Shown here: piece by piece, positions 25,420 to 32,826 of the stretch
How positions within the stretch are numbered: position 1 is the stretch's first letter
Layout of the letters: every line of letters starts with the position of its first letter
From: Candidatus Bathyarchaeota archaeon
Lineage (GTDB): Archaea; Thermoproteota; Bathyarchaeia; Bathyarchaeales; SOJC01
DNA length: 60,204 nt
Direction of reading: 5' to 3'
NCBI GenBank assembly: GCA_026014805.1
Contig: JAOZHR010000032.1
Location: 1-60,204, forward strand
Made by a program: the position numbers and the translations under genes
Notes under the pieces: model-generated
The model's database searches: none
The model's input: only the letters and a program-made list of their open reading frames with translations
What the model was told of the DNA's origin: nothing

Positions 25420-26133
25420 CTATTTGGCTATACATTCAACGGTGCTTTCAGCTGCATGTGACGGGTTACTTTCGACTACTTTTAACTTGCCGTATCTTCC
25501 GATTCTTAGCTGCTTTTCACCTCGAAACACGGTGACCCTTGCGTTATCAATTTGAACTTTGTCGTTGACGGAAATACTTTGGATTCGTTCGTTCCACAAA
25601 GGCACTTTGATCGTGCTGTTTCTGTCGGAAAGGGTCGCGTTTGCAAAAAGGACATACTCGTTGAGTCTAGTTAGGACCAGTTTTGGGCTTGAGATTTCGG
25701 TGACTCGTGCTCTTAGGCTAACTCCTTTCATTCCAGCTTTTAAATCCTTAATGTGTACACGGCCAGTTCTAGGTGCTTTTCTATTTTTCATTGCCACGAT
25801 CCAGTTAAGTCTCTCACGCAAAAAGTCAAATCGTTCTAATGGATTAGGTTCTCTAAGGATTTCTTCCGGTATCGGAAACTGTGCGACCACAATGTGATCT
25901 TTAGTAATGAGAAAGATGCATCTGTCGTTTTTCCTTACGCGGGATTGAATGGTTAGCCCTCGGCATATGGCTTTTCCGTTCTTCCACGCGTGCACAAATG
26001 CGTTGAAAAACTCGGTAGCGTCAATTTGGTGTTTCATGGAGAGTCTTACAAGATATTCAAGGGTCATAGCGTTAGATCGAGGGTAATGGCGACCCTTAGG
26101 ACGTCCTCTTGCACCCCACATTCTATTTCTCAC
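25420..26133 (-). CDS. OB-fold nucleic-acid-binding protein (RPA/SSB-like), copy 2
   Basis: 237 residues, clearly paralogous to the protein at 16125-16745. It has the N-terminal YLVRLSMKHQIDATEFFNAFVHAWKNG domain and the C-terminal OB fold (LKAGMKGVSLRARVTEISSP, KVPLWNERIQSISVNDKVQI, FRGEKQLRIGRYG). Last gene of the operon DEAD helicase-aIF1A-OB protein, separated from aIF1A by seven bases. That context suggests RNA binding in translation or RNA remodelling. A basic N-terminal leader (RGRPKGRHYPR) is absent from the paralogue. Confidence 0.82.
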   Translation of the reverse strand: MRNRMWGARGRPKGRHYPRSNAMTLEYLVRLSMKHQIDATEFFNAFVHAWKNGKAICRGLTIQSRVRKNDRCIFLITKDHIVVAQFPIPEEILREPNPLERFDFLRERLNWIVAMKNRKAPRTGRVHIKDLKAGMKGVSLRARVTEISSPKLVLTRLNEYVLFANATLSDRNSTIKVPLWNERIQSISVNDKVQIDNARVTVFRGEKQLRIGRYGKLKVVESNPSHAAESTVECIAK

Positions 26134-26140
26134 CTCAGAT

Positions 26141-26464
26141 TCACCTTTGAATGGTAAGGTAACCTTTCTTTCTTAACCATTCAGCCTGATTTCTTCTGTA
26201 TCTCCAGAAGATGTCGCCTCGTTTGTCAAACTGAAAGTCCCAAGGGGAAACCAAGACGATGTCACCTTGTCTAATCCAGAATCGTCTCTTCATCTTACCT
26301 CGGATTCTGCAAAGTCTTGTGTGACCGTCTTGGCACTTCACTCTAATTCGGTCGTTACCTAGCATTTGAATGGCTATTCCTAACACATCGCTTGTGGCTG
26401 GGAGTACCATATTTCCGAAATCCTCTTCGGTGATAATTTTTCTTTTTCCCATTCTAGTGTTCAC
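26141..26464 (-). CDS. Archaeal translation initiation factor aIF1A
   Basis: About 103-107 residues with the S1-like OB fold of eIF1A: GIAIQMLGNDRIRVKCQDGH, TRLCRIRGKMKRRFWIRQGD, ILVSPWDF-type strand (VLVSPWDFQFDKRGDIFWRY), and the C-terminal WLRKKGYL. It promotes start-codon selection on the small ribosomal subunit. GTG 26464 overlaps the helicase stop by four bases; ATG 26452 is the alternative start and begins MGKRK. Confidence 0.94.
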   Translation of the reverse strand: MNTRMGKRKIITEEDFGNMVLPATSDVLGIAIQMLGNDRIRVKCQDGHTRLCRIRGKMKRRFWIRQGDIVLVSPWDFQFDKRGDIFWRYRRNQAEWLRKKGYLTIQR

Positions 26465-27609
26465 AACAATTGGGTGGGTGTTTCTGATTCTTTTATCGCA
26501 GTTTTGGTTAGAGCTTTTATGCTATTGAACTGTGTAAGTTCTCCATAACTGACAAGTGTTATTGCTGTTCCTTCGAGTCCCATCCTTGCCGTTCGTCCGA
26601 TTCGGTGAAAATAAACCAGCGCATCCACTGGAACGTCGTAGTTTATTATGTGTGTTATTCCATGGATATCTAAGCCTCTTGCAGCAACATCAGTTGCAAT
26701 AAGCAATTTTAGCTTGCCTTTTCTGAATAGATTGATGACGAATTCTCTCTGCCGTTGAGTGAAACCAGCGTGTAGAGGTTTTGCGTCATATCCCCGCTCC
26801 GTCAGTCTATCTGACAGCATAGTTGTGAAATTACGCGTTCTGCAGAATATTATGGCTCGTTCTATGTGGTTTGTGTCTAAAATATCCAGTAAGATTCCAA
26901 ACTTGTTCGCAGGGTTTACAACCATGTAATACTGGTCTATCTGTGTAAGAGCTATCTCGTCTTTGCTTACTAGTATCTTTTCAGGGTTCTTCATGTATCT
27001 GTTGCACAATCTCATTACTGACTGGTCTATTGTTGCCGAAAAGAGACTTGTTTGCCTCTGAGCTGGCACTTTCGAGAGTATATATTCCACGTCATCTATG
27101 AATCCCATATCAAGCATTCTATCAGCTTCGTCGAGAACGACAATTTTTACTGACGCCAGATTTAATGTTCCTCGTTTCAGATGGTCGATTACGCGACCTG
27201 GCGTACCCACAACAATGTGGACACCTTTTTCCAATGCTGATATTTGCCTTTGAATAGATGCTCCTCCATAGATGGGTAAGACTTTAAATGCTGCATACTT
27301 ACCAAATCTGCCTACATGCTCAGCAACCTGTACTGCGAGTTCACGCGTTGGCTCTAAGACCAGGCCTTGAACACTGTTAAGCCTCGGGTTCAGGCATTCA
27401 ACCATTGGAATTCCAAAAGCAGCAGTCTTGCCCGTTCCGGTCTGAGCCTGCCCAATAACATCTTTGCCTTTTAACAACGGGATTATCGCTTGGGCCTGAA
27501 TCGGAAAAAGATTATCGAATTCAAGCTCTTCAATCCCCTTCATCACTTCTGAACTCAACGGTAAATCCTTAAAGTATTCCACTTGCATACGTTTCGTTAT
27601 TCCTATCAC
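26461..27609 (-). CDS. DEAD-box RNA helicase
   Basis: 382 residues containing all main SF2 motifs: Q motif FPIQAQAI, motif I AQTGTGKT, Ia PTRELAVQ, II DEAD, III SAT, IV/V IIFCRTRNF and ATDVAARGLDI, VI HRIGRTARMG. It unwinds short RNA duplexes and is compact, with no C-terminal extension. Translationally coupled to aIF1A, so a role in mRNA or ribosome remodelling during initiation or cold adaptation is plausible. GTG 27609 or ATG 27588 may start it. Confidence 0.94.
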   Translation of the reverse strand: MIGITKRMQVEYFKDLPLSSEVMKGIEELEFDNLFPIQAQAIIPLLKGKDVIGQAQTGTGKTAAFGIPMVECLNPRLNSVQGLVLEPTRELAVQVAEHVGRFGKYAAFKVLPIYGGASIQRQISALEKGVHIVVGTPGRVIDHLKRGTLNLASVKIVVLDEADRMLDMGFIDDVEYILSKVPAQRQTSLFSATIDQSVMRLCNRYMKNPEKILVSKDEIALTQIDQYYMVVNPANKFGILLDILDTNHIERAIIFCRTRNFTTMLSDRLTERGYDAKPLHAGFTQRQREFVINLFRKGKLKLLIATDVAARGLDIHGITHIINYDVPVDALVYFHRIGRTARMGLEGTAITLVSYGELTQFNSIKALTKTAIKESETPTQLL

Positions 27610-27718
27610 AGATATTTTTCATGAGTCTTAAAAGCTTTCAAAAGCTTCTTAAATTAAGCATGAGTTAATGTGACAACTCCATTAAACCGCATCACTCTAT
27701 AAAAGAGTTTGCCAAGCG

Positions 27719-27734
27719 CGCGGGAATTCCCGCG
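27719..27734. repeat. Perfect 16-base palindrome
   Basis: CGCGGGAATTCCCGCG in the 214-base gap upstream of the helicase operon, preceded by an overlapping GCGCGCG. It is a candidate protein-binding site or cruciform. A 14-base tract (GCATGCGCGTGCAT, itself close to palindromic) follows at 27781-27794. Confidence 0.5.
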
Positions 27735-27823
27735 TATACATTGGGAAAATTCAGGTCACGGGCTTTTGACGCCGCCGGTAGCATGCGCGTGCATTTCTCT
27801 TTTCGAAGAGTTGAGCGGGTACT

Positions 27824-28216
27824 TTAGGTCATGATTATCTTAGGGCGATCTAAAGAGACTTCATAAACGGGATACTCACATCTTCTTGTAAAGCCTAGCT
27901 TTTGAGCAGCAGCGATAGAAGGTTTGTTATCCTCCCAACAGTGCCATCCAACATCAGTGATTCCACGAAGCAGTGCATAGTTAATAACAGCTGTTCCTGC
28001 CATTGTGGCTATTCCTCTCCTTCTATATTCTTTAATTGTAGCGATGCCTAATTCACAGCGGTGGCCCACATTCTACTCTGACATGCACCAACCCACGATT
28101 TCTTCGTTATGAATGACACAATGGCCGAAGCTCTTTTGTAGGAAATCTTCAACAGAGGGCCTTTCTGACTGCGTTTCTTCAATAGCATAGTTTAGGTCTC
28201 TCAGGTGATGCTGCAT
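27824..28216 (-). pseudogene. GNAT acetyltransferase, truncated and TAG-interrupted
   Basis: The C-terminal half of a GNAT-family acetyltransferase (zwittermicin-type). An in-frame TAG at 28073-28075 splits VGWCMSE from NVGHRCELGIATIKEYRRRG; family members commonly have Tyr there, one base from TAG. The rest is normal (GIATMAGTAVINYALLRGIT, HCWEDNKPSIAAAQKLGF). The upstream side begins inside a 21-base alternating tract, so the N-terminal half is missing. Non-functional unless read through. Confidence 0.65.
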
Positions 28217-28232
28217 GCATGCATACATGCAC
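28212..28232. repeat. Longest alternating tract (21 bases)
   Basis: TGCATGCATGCATACATGCAC, at the truncated beginning of the GNAT remnant and about 80 bases before the MFS start on the other strand. Confidence 0.6.
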
Positions 28233-28311
28233 CCATGGCCATTGCGCGGGCAAAGCGAATTTATGTTGGTGTTGAGTAGTTGGAGGTTTGCAAGAGCGTG
28301 GGCTGAGACTG

Positions 28312-28914
28312 ATGAGCAACCTTTTGGGTAGGATTAAAGCTGAGTTCTCTTTCATGCGAGGGAACTTGCTTACTCTAATTATCAGCTGGCTCTTTGTTTT
28401 TTTCACGTTCTCGATGACTTTCTCTTTTGAGTCCCCATTTTTTAGAGAACTAGGAGCACCCCCAGTGGTCATTGGTTTGATGGGTTCTGTTGGAGCTCTG
28501 GTGTTGGGACTAGTTCGGATTCCCGGAGCCTACATTGCTGACAAGTATGGCAGAAGGCAGATAATTGTAACGATGACTTTTGTCATCACTTTTTCCTTTA
28601 TCTTCTACGTATTCGCACCAGACTGGAGATTTATCCTCATTGGAATGATCATTTCCAACCTTAGCTTGATTTACCAACCTGCCCTAGATGCTATATTAGC
28701 GGACTCCATTCCTTCTGAAAAGCGTGGAATGGGATACGCGGCGGTTAACGTGATCCCCAACATACCAGCCATATTTGCACCAGCAGTAGCAGGCTTCTTG
28801 GTGGAAACTTACGGCATTATCCCAGGCATGCGAATAGTCTACACAGTGGTTGTCGTCTGCATGTTGGCTGCAGCCTTTGTTAGGCTGTTTTTTCTTCGAG
28901 AAACCCTTGAGTAG
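28312..28914 (+). CDS. MFS transporter, N-terminal six helices (ends at in-frame TAG)
   Basis: First half of an MFS permease: MSNLLGRIKAEFSFMRGNLL, then helices with loop 2-3 signature GAYIADKYGRRQIIV and the GYAAVNVIPNIPAIFAPAVAGFL segment. TAG 28912-28914 ends it in the central loop. The second half (28939-29553) continues in the same frame eight codons later. The intact paralogue at 46858-48159 aligns across the gap (RLKLTES..ETEKATLNDIL), so this is one gene broken by a single codon. Start is ATG 28312; an upstream TTG at 28288 is less likely. Confidence 0.8.
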   Translation: MSNLLGRIKAEFSFMRGNLLTLIISWLFVFFTFSMTFSFESPFFRELGAPPVVIGLMGSVGALVLGLVRIPGAYIADKYGRRQIIVTMTFVITFSFIFYVFAPDWRFILIGMIISNLSLIYQPALDAILADSIPSEKRGMGYAAVNVIPNIPAIFAPAVAGFLVETYGIIPGMRIVYTVVVVCMLAAAFVRLFFLRETLE

Positions 28915-28938
28915 CCTCAAAAGATCAGGCTTGAGGAG

Positions 28939-29553
28939 ATGCTTGGAGCTTCCAAGAACTCTTTAGGCGCAATAGCAGAAGCCTGGAGAGAAATGCCAAA
29001 GACCCTTAAGTTCGTAACAGTGGCGTTCCTGGTGAGCGCTTTTGAAGAACCTATGTTTCGAATGTTCACAGCCCTCTACGTATTTGACGTAATCGGAGTA
29101 AGCGAGATGCAATGGGGCATCGTAAACACTGCTTCAATTGCAGCAACACTCGTTCTAGGGTTCCCTCTCGGCAAAGTTGTTGACAAGATTGGACGGAAGA
29201 AATCCATACTCCTCGCCTACACTCTCTTCATCCCATCAACCATACTCTTCATATCTGCAAGGAATTTCCCTCTACTACTCACGGTAAATCTACTGTTCGC
29301 CATGGGAGGATGCCTAATAATGCCAGCTTACAACGCGTTGCTAGCCGACCTGATCCCTAAAGAGAAGAGAGGCAGAATTATGGGAACAATCGTAACCTTG
29401 AACATCCTAGCAACAGTTCCCGCATCGGCTCTAGGCGGGATCCTCTACGGCGTAGCCCCCACATATCCATTCATCTTAGCCATGATCCTAGGGGCCACTG
29501 TAAGCCTGCTAATACTATTCACAGTTAAAGAGCCCAAGACGAAGGAAGAGTAG
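28939..29553 (+). CDS. MFS transporter, C-terminal six helices
   Basis: Second half of the split permease, in frame with the first. It carries FPLGKVVDKIGRKKSILLAY, the second-half counterpart of the MFS signature, and LIPKEKRGRIMGTIVTLNI. It could be translated from ATG 28939 behind GAGGAG as a separate half-transporter, be joined by UAG readthrough, or be dead. Selection seems to have kept both halves free of other stops. About 414 residues if joined. Confidence 0.8.
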   Translation: MLGASKNSLGAIAEAWREMPKTLKFVTVAFLVSAFEEPMFRMFTALYVFDVIGVSEMQWGIVNTASIAATLVLGFPLGKVVDKIGRKKSILLAYTLFIPSTILFISARNFPLLLTVNLLFAMGGCLIMPAYNALLADLIPKEKRGRIMGTIVTLNILATVPASALGGILYGVAPTYPFILAMILGATVSLLILFTVKEPKTKEE

Positions 29554-29642
29554 ATATCGCAGCGCAGGAAGTAACTCCCATGACTCTTGGAACCTTCACA
29601 GAATAATTGCTCTCTCAACATGGGTCTGCGATGCTTCGAAAC

Positions 29643-29675
29643 TGATGGGCGAGAGGGATTTGAACCCTCTCCACA
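29643..29675 (-). other. tRNA 3' fragment (T-arm and acceptor strand only)
   Basis: On the minus strand GAGAGGG-TTCAAAT-CCCTCTC forms a perfect tRNA T-arm, followed by CGCCCATC as an acceptor 3' strand. I looked 150 bases upstream for the matching acceptor 5' strand (GGGCGAG-like) and found none, and no anticodon arm fits. It looks like a tRNA remnant, possibly an old attachment site. The dispersed GGAGATATC motif (29677-29708) abuts it directly. Confidence 0.45.
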
Positions 29676-29676
29676 G

Positions 29677-29708
29677 TGGAGATATCCCCCGCAAACTCCT
29701 CTTTTTTT
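29677..29708 (+). repeat. Dispersed GGAGATATC motif, copy 2
   Basis: TGGAGATATCCCC, then CGCAAACTCCTC followed by seven T. Almost identical to copy 3 (32617), and directly adjoining the tRNA fragment. Confidence 0.55.
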
Positions 29709-29800
29709 CTGTTCCTGAGCGTGGGTCGCAAGCCTTGCAGCCAAGGCTGAGTGGAGAAACCTCTTAAGGGCTCGCGCGCAGCGAAAATAGCTATTATTTG

Positions 29801-30811
29801 TCAGAAAATAGCTAGAATATGACTAACTCCTCCAGTGGCAACGCAACAAACTTTGTCAGCCGCGCCATAATAGATGAAGAGTCTATCCTCAAGCACTACC
29901 GCCCCTTCAGGGAATACCACGTTGGGAACGTCGCCAACTTTTTCATAGTCTTCCTCTGGTTCCAGGATTGGCTGTGGCAAACGACCAATAACCTTTGAAG
30001 GATCGTGCAGGTTCAACAATGCAGCGCCTGCTCTGTACTTATGGTCAGCGCTAACCCCGTGATAGATCAAGAGCCACCCTTTCTCGGTCTCTATCGGCGG
30101 CGGCCCAGTGCCTATCTTTTCTGCCTCCCACCCCCTTTCCGGCCTCATCACGATTTTGTGGGCATACCAGTCTTTGAGGTTTTCAGAATAGGCAATCCAA
30201 ATGCTTGGGTGGTCTGTGCCGTAATCAGGACCTACCCAGTCACGAGGCCTATGGAGCATCACATACTTGCCATTAATTCTTTTAGGAAAAAGCACAGTAT
30301 CCCTTTCATAAACTCCAGAAGGAGTAATGCAGCCATGTCTTCGCAAACGGCGAGGTAGACTATGTAGCTCATCCAAAGAGGATAGATCGTCTAATGAAGC
30401 TAAAGATATGCGAGGTGTGCCCCTTTCAGAAAGAATGACACGGGCTTTCTCACCGGATATGCCTAACCTGGGAAAAAGGGCTCTCGGAGGACCGCTTCGC
30501 CTGGAGTGAGCAACATACGTCATGTAAAGCTTGTTCTCAAGTATAACGGTTCGAGGGTCCTCAACCCCCTCCTTTTCATACTCTTCTACAGGCTCAAAGA
30601 CTGGATTATCTAATCGTTCAAAATTGAAACCATCCTGACTTGTTGCACAGCCGATCCTAGAAACATATCTCTCGTATTCCCCAACCGCGCGATAAAGCAG
30701 ATAGACTATGCCATTCCAATAGAAGGCGGCGGGATTGAAAACCGCTATAGATTCCCACCAGTTCTCTCCGGGTTCTAAAATGGGGTTATTCTCGTAACGT
30801 TTCAATTTCAC
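29801..30811 (-). CDS. GH130 mannoside phosphorylase/mannosidase, copy 2
   Basis: About 336 residues of GH130 beta-propeller: KLKRYENNPILEPGENWWES, LYRAVGEYERYVSRIGCATS, catalytic segment GVEDPRTVILENKLYMTYV, and GPPPIETEKGWLLIYHGVSA. Compared with copy 1 it has an insertion near SRRSGPPRALFPRLG. I choose GTG 30811 because a TATA-like ATTATAAAT lies about 27 bases upstream, which would give a leaderless message; an ATG at 30844 would overlap that promoter. Divergent from a glycosyltransferase gene, forming a second glycan locus. Confidence 0.9.
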   Translation of the reverse strand: MKLKRYENNPILEPGENWWESIAVFNPAAFYWNGIVYLLYRAVGEYERYVSRIGCATSQDGFNFERLDNPVFEPVEEYEKEGVEDPRTVILENKLYMTYVAHSRRSGPPRALFPRLGISGEKARVILSERGTPRISLASLDDLSSLDELHSLPRRLRRHGCITPSGVYERDTVLFPKRINGKYVMLHRPRDWVGPDYGTDHPSIWIAYSENLKDWYAHKIVMRPERGWEAEKIGTGPPPIETEKGWLLIYHGVSADHKYRAGAALLNLHDPSKVIGRLPQPILEPEEDYEKVGDVPNVVFPEGAVVLEDRLFIYYGAADKVCCVATGGVSHILAIF

Positions 30812-30888
30812 TTTGCGTAACCTCAGTAGATTTATAATGCGCAACTCTTTATGAGCCTATTTGTGGTAAAACATCAAGCACTGAGAAG

Positions 30889-31983
30889 ATGGATATGAAA
30901 ATAGCGATAATGTCTCCTTGGAACGACTGTTGCGGCGTATCGGTTCATGCAGAGCTTATCGGCAAGGAGTGGATGAATCAAGGGCATGAAATCGTGGTCT
31001 TTGCTCCAACTGACGAGAGGGTTGGAGGCAGGATACCCGTTGAAACCGAGGATGAGAGACTCGTTTACAGAAACTGGGAGATGTACAGATACGGGGCTAA
31101 AGTTGAGGATGAAAGCGGCTTGGATTTATACTTCGACCCGAGTCCGATTGTCAACGAGGATTATGACTTCTTCGTCCTCGAGAAGCCGTGCTTAACCCCT
31201 CTCGGGAAGCTACTCAAAATCTTCGATGTGGTAAAGCGAAAGGCGACCACGATAGCGGTTATGCACGAGGGAAGAGTTCCCCAAAATGTGAACTTCTACA
31301 AGTTTGATTGGGACGTAATCACATTGTTTGATGAACGTTACAAGAAACTTTTAGCCGACGTTATACCCACAGATAAGACACATATTGTACCCTACCCATG
31401 TCACCCAATTGTTGAAGGTAACATGCTGGAAGCCAGATCAAAGTTGGACCTTCCACAGGAGGAAGACACAAAAATCGTCCTAGCCTACGGAATACGCCTA
31501 AAAAACCTACGCGAAGTGCTTCCAATCTTCAAGGGGCTACGCAAAACATATGATGTCGTTCTATTGATGTTGACCAGCCATGAGGAGAGTGTTGGAGCTG
31601 CCAAAGATATGGGTCGCGAATACAAATTTACAATCTTTAGAAAAGAAGCCCCGCCGACAAGCAGGCTTTACACATACTTCCACGCTTCAAATGCCATCCT
31701 CGTACATAAGACTGCTGCGGACTACCTACCAACGTCAAGTACCGTCCACCTATGCTTGGGTTCAATGCGTCCTATCCTCTGCCCAGATAACAACTTCGTC
31801 GAAGTATTCGACGGAGAGGTGATGAAGTACTTAAACTTAGACGAATTGAGAGAGAGGCTCGTCGACGTTTTCGAGGGGAGAAACGTTCAATCCATCTTAA
31901 GTAACGCGAGAAAGTACATAATAAGGAACTCAGCCAGCAACATAGCGAACACCCTAATGAGGCTAGCCCGGTCAGTTAAATGA
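30889..31983 (+). CDS. GT-B glycosyltransferase, second glycan locus
   Basis: 364 residues starting MDMKIAIMSPWNDCCGVSVH, with the GT-B N-terminal pattern (AELIGKEWMNQGHEIVVFAP) and a C-terminal half beginning KIVLAYGIRLKNLREVLPIF. The classical GT4 donor motif is weak, so the family is uncertain. It is divergent from GH130 copy 2 with a 77-base shared promoter. Synthesis of the saccharide degraded by that GH130 is the simplest reading. No membrane segment; cytosolic. Confidence 0.75.
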   Translation: MDMKIAIMSPWNDCCGVSVHAELIGKEWMNQGHEIVVFAPTDERVGGRIPVETEDERLVYRNWEMYRYGAKVEDESGLDLYFDPSPIVNEDYDFFVLEKPCLTPLGKLLKIFDVVKRKATTIAVMHEGRVPQNVNFYKFDWDVITLFDERYKKLLADVIPTDKTHIVPYPCHPIVEGNMLEARSKLDLPQEEDTKIVLAYGIRLKNLREVLPIFKGLRKTYDVVLLMLTSHEESVGAAKDMGREYKFTIFRKEAPPTSRLYTYFHASNAILVHKTAADYLPTSSTVHLCLGSMRPILCPDNNFVEVFDGEVMKYLNLDELRERLVDVFEGRNVQSILSNARKYIIRNSASNIANTLMRLARSVK

Positions 31984-32056
31984 AAGCAGAACAAATTTTT
32001 TAGACTTCAAGAAAGCATAGTTGGTTCTAACATGTTTGATTGTTCTTTTTGTCAAT

Positions 32057-32072
32057 CGTGTGCATGTGTATG
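32057..32072. repeat. CGTGTGCATGTGTATG tract
   Basis: Sixteen alternating bases at the left edge of the MCM-like fragment; homology (HVYG) starts inside it. Confidence 0.5.
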
Positions 32073-32305
32073 GCTACTCTGTAGGCATATACTACTGCGG
32101 TTGGGGCCTCGTTCTTTTTATAGGAGACACAACCACAGCCAAGTCTGAAACTATTAGGAAACTTATCCGGCTGCTTGGTGGGGGTATGCTTGTCACAGGG
32201 GAAACCGCGAGCACCGTGGGCCTAACCGGCACAGCTACACAAGTTGAAAGGGAAGGCTGGTTCGTGGACTGGGGGTTTTTGCCGCTTTGTGACCGAAAAC
32301 TATTA
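32062..32305 (+). pseudogene. Fragment of an MCM-like AAA+ ATPase
   Basis: Reads HVYGYSVGIYY, then GWGLVLFIGDTTTAKSETIR with an MCM-style Walker A (GDTTTAKS), then MLVTGETASTVGLTGTATQ and EREGWFVDWGFLPLCDRKLL. In MCM-type proteins this leads directly to the Walker B segment, but here it stops at the GCATGCATGCAT tract. The N-terminal domains and part of the segment before Walker A are also missing. A chimeric open frame (32021-32356) contains it, but it cannot be a working ATPase. Confidence 0.6.
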
Positions 32306-32317
32306 GCATGCATGCAT
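32306..32317. repeat. GCATGCATGCAT tract joining two gene fragments
   Basis: The MCM-like fragment (plus strand) ends here from the left, and a membrane-protein fragment (minus strand) ends here from the right. The tract therefore marks the joint between two truncated genes. Confidence 0.6.
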
Positions 32318-32484
32318 CGAACATCGCTAACAACAATGGTGTCGCTGTCTTTTTGAACACGTGTAATTTTACAAGCACCTGCTGAAAAATTCTGTAAGAT
32401 GATTATTACTGCTATGACGACTATCACACCGATAGCTATTGGAACAAGGTTTTTCCAAATCGGTTTCCTTGGTTTCTGCTCCAC
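32318..32484 (-). pseudogene. N-terminal fragment of a signal-anchored protein
   Basis: From ATG 32484: MEQKPRKPIWKNLVPIAIGV, a transmembrane anchor (about residues 13-31), then ACKITRVQKDSDTIVVSDV. The frame enters the GCATGCATGCAT tract and then runs antisense through the MCM fragment. About 55 genuine codons. It may be the start of a lost extracytoplasmic protein; no family recognised. Confidence 0.45.
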
Positions 32485-32616
32485 CTTGCAACACCAAATC
32501 CGAGTTTAAGCATTCCAAATAAATAACACTTTCAGTGAACAACTACAGCGCGCCATGTCACAAACCATACGGGGTCAGGCAATAAGAAAGCGGGGTTGCC
32601 CTAGCCTCGTAATAAA

Positions 32617-32647
32617 TGGAGATGTCTCCCGCAAACTCCCCTTTTTT
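32617..32647 (+). repeat. Dispersed GGAGAT motif, copy 3
   Basis: TGGAGATGTCTCC, then CGCAAACTCCCC followed by six T. Just upstream, GCGGGGTTGCCCTAGCC resembles the 5' end of a tRNA, but no matching acceptor 3' strand follows. Confidence 0.55.
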
Positions 32648-32704
32648 ATGCGGCGTCCATTTGGTTTTTTGGCTTTTTCTGATGCTTTATAACTCAACAA
32701 GTAG

Positions 32705-32806
32705 ATGGCTATTGATATTGTGAACGTGCCAAATATGAAGCCTTACACGCCAGAGGATGAACAGCTGTTATACATACTGCTCGTAGGGAAGAAAGTAAAC
32801 ATGTGA
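32705..32806 (+). CDS. Possible 33-residue peptide
   Basis: ATG 32705 to TGA 32806 encodes MAIDIVNVPNMKPYTPEDEQ followed by LLYILLVGKKVNM. Composition is protein-like and may be the start of a lost gene. No motif or family. Low confidence. Confidence 0.25.
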   Translation: MAIDIVNVPNMKPYTPEDEQLLYILLVGKKVNM

Positions 32807-32826
32807 TATCGTGCATCTACACTAAA

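Noticed and set aside
25985-25996. Alternating tract CACGCGTGCACA inside the OB-fold gene
   Set aside because: It encodes conserved protein sequence; alternation of this length is expected by chance and it lacks the GCGCGC core.
28912-28914. Genome-wide UAG recoding to pyrrolysine
   Set aside because: Many ordinary genes here end in TAG (for example at 1418, 48159, 52616) and no pyl genes are in the window; kept only as a local possibility.
29640-29775. Complete intron-containing tRNA on the minus strand
   Set aside because: T-arm and 3' acceptor are present, but no complementary 5' acceptor or anticodon arm could be found; the AGCCTT/AAGGCT hairpin inside has a six-base loop.
32021-32356. 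Open frame as a functional MCM-type helicase gene
   Set aside because: Too short, lacks Walker B, sensors and the N-terminal domain; chimeric across a tract.
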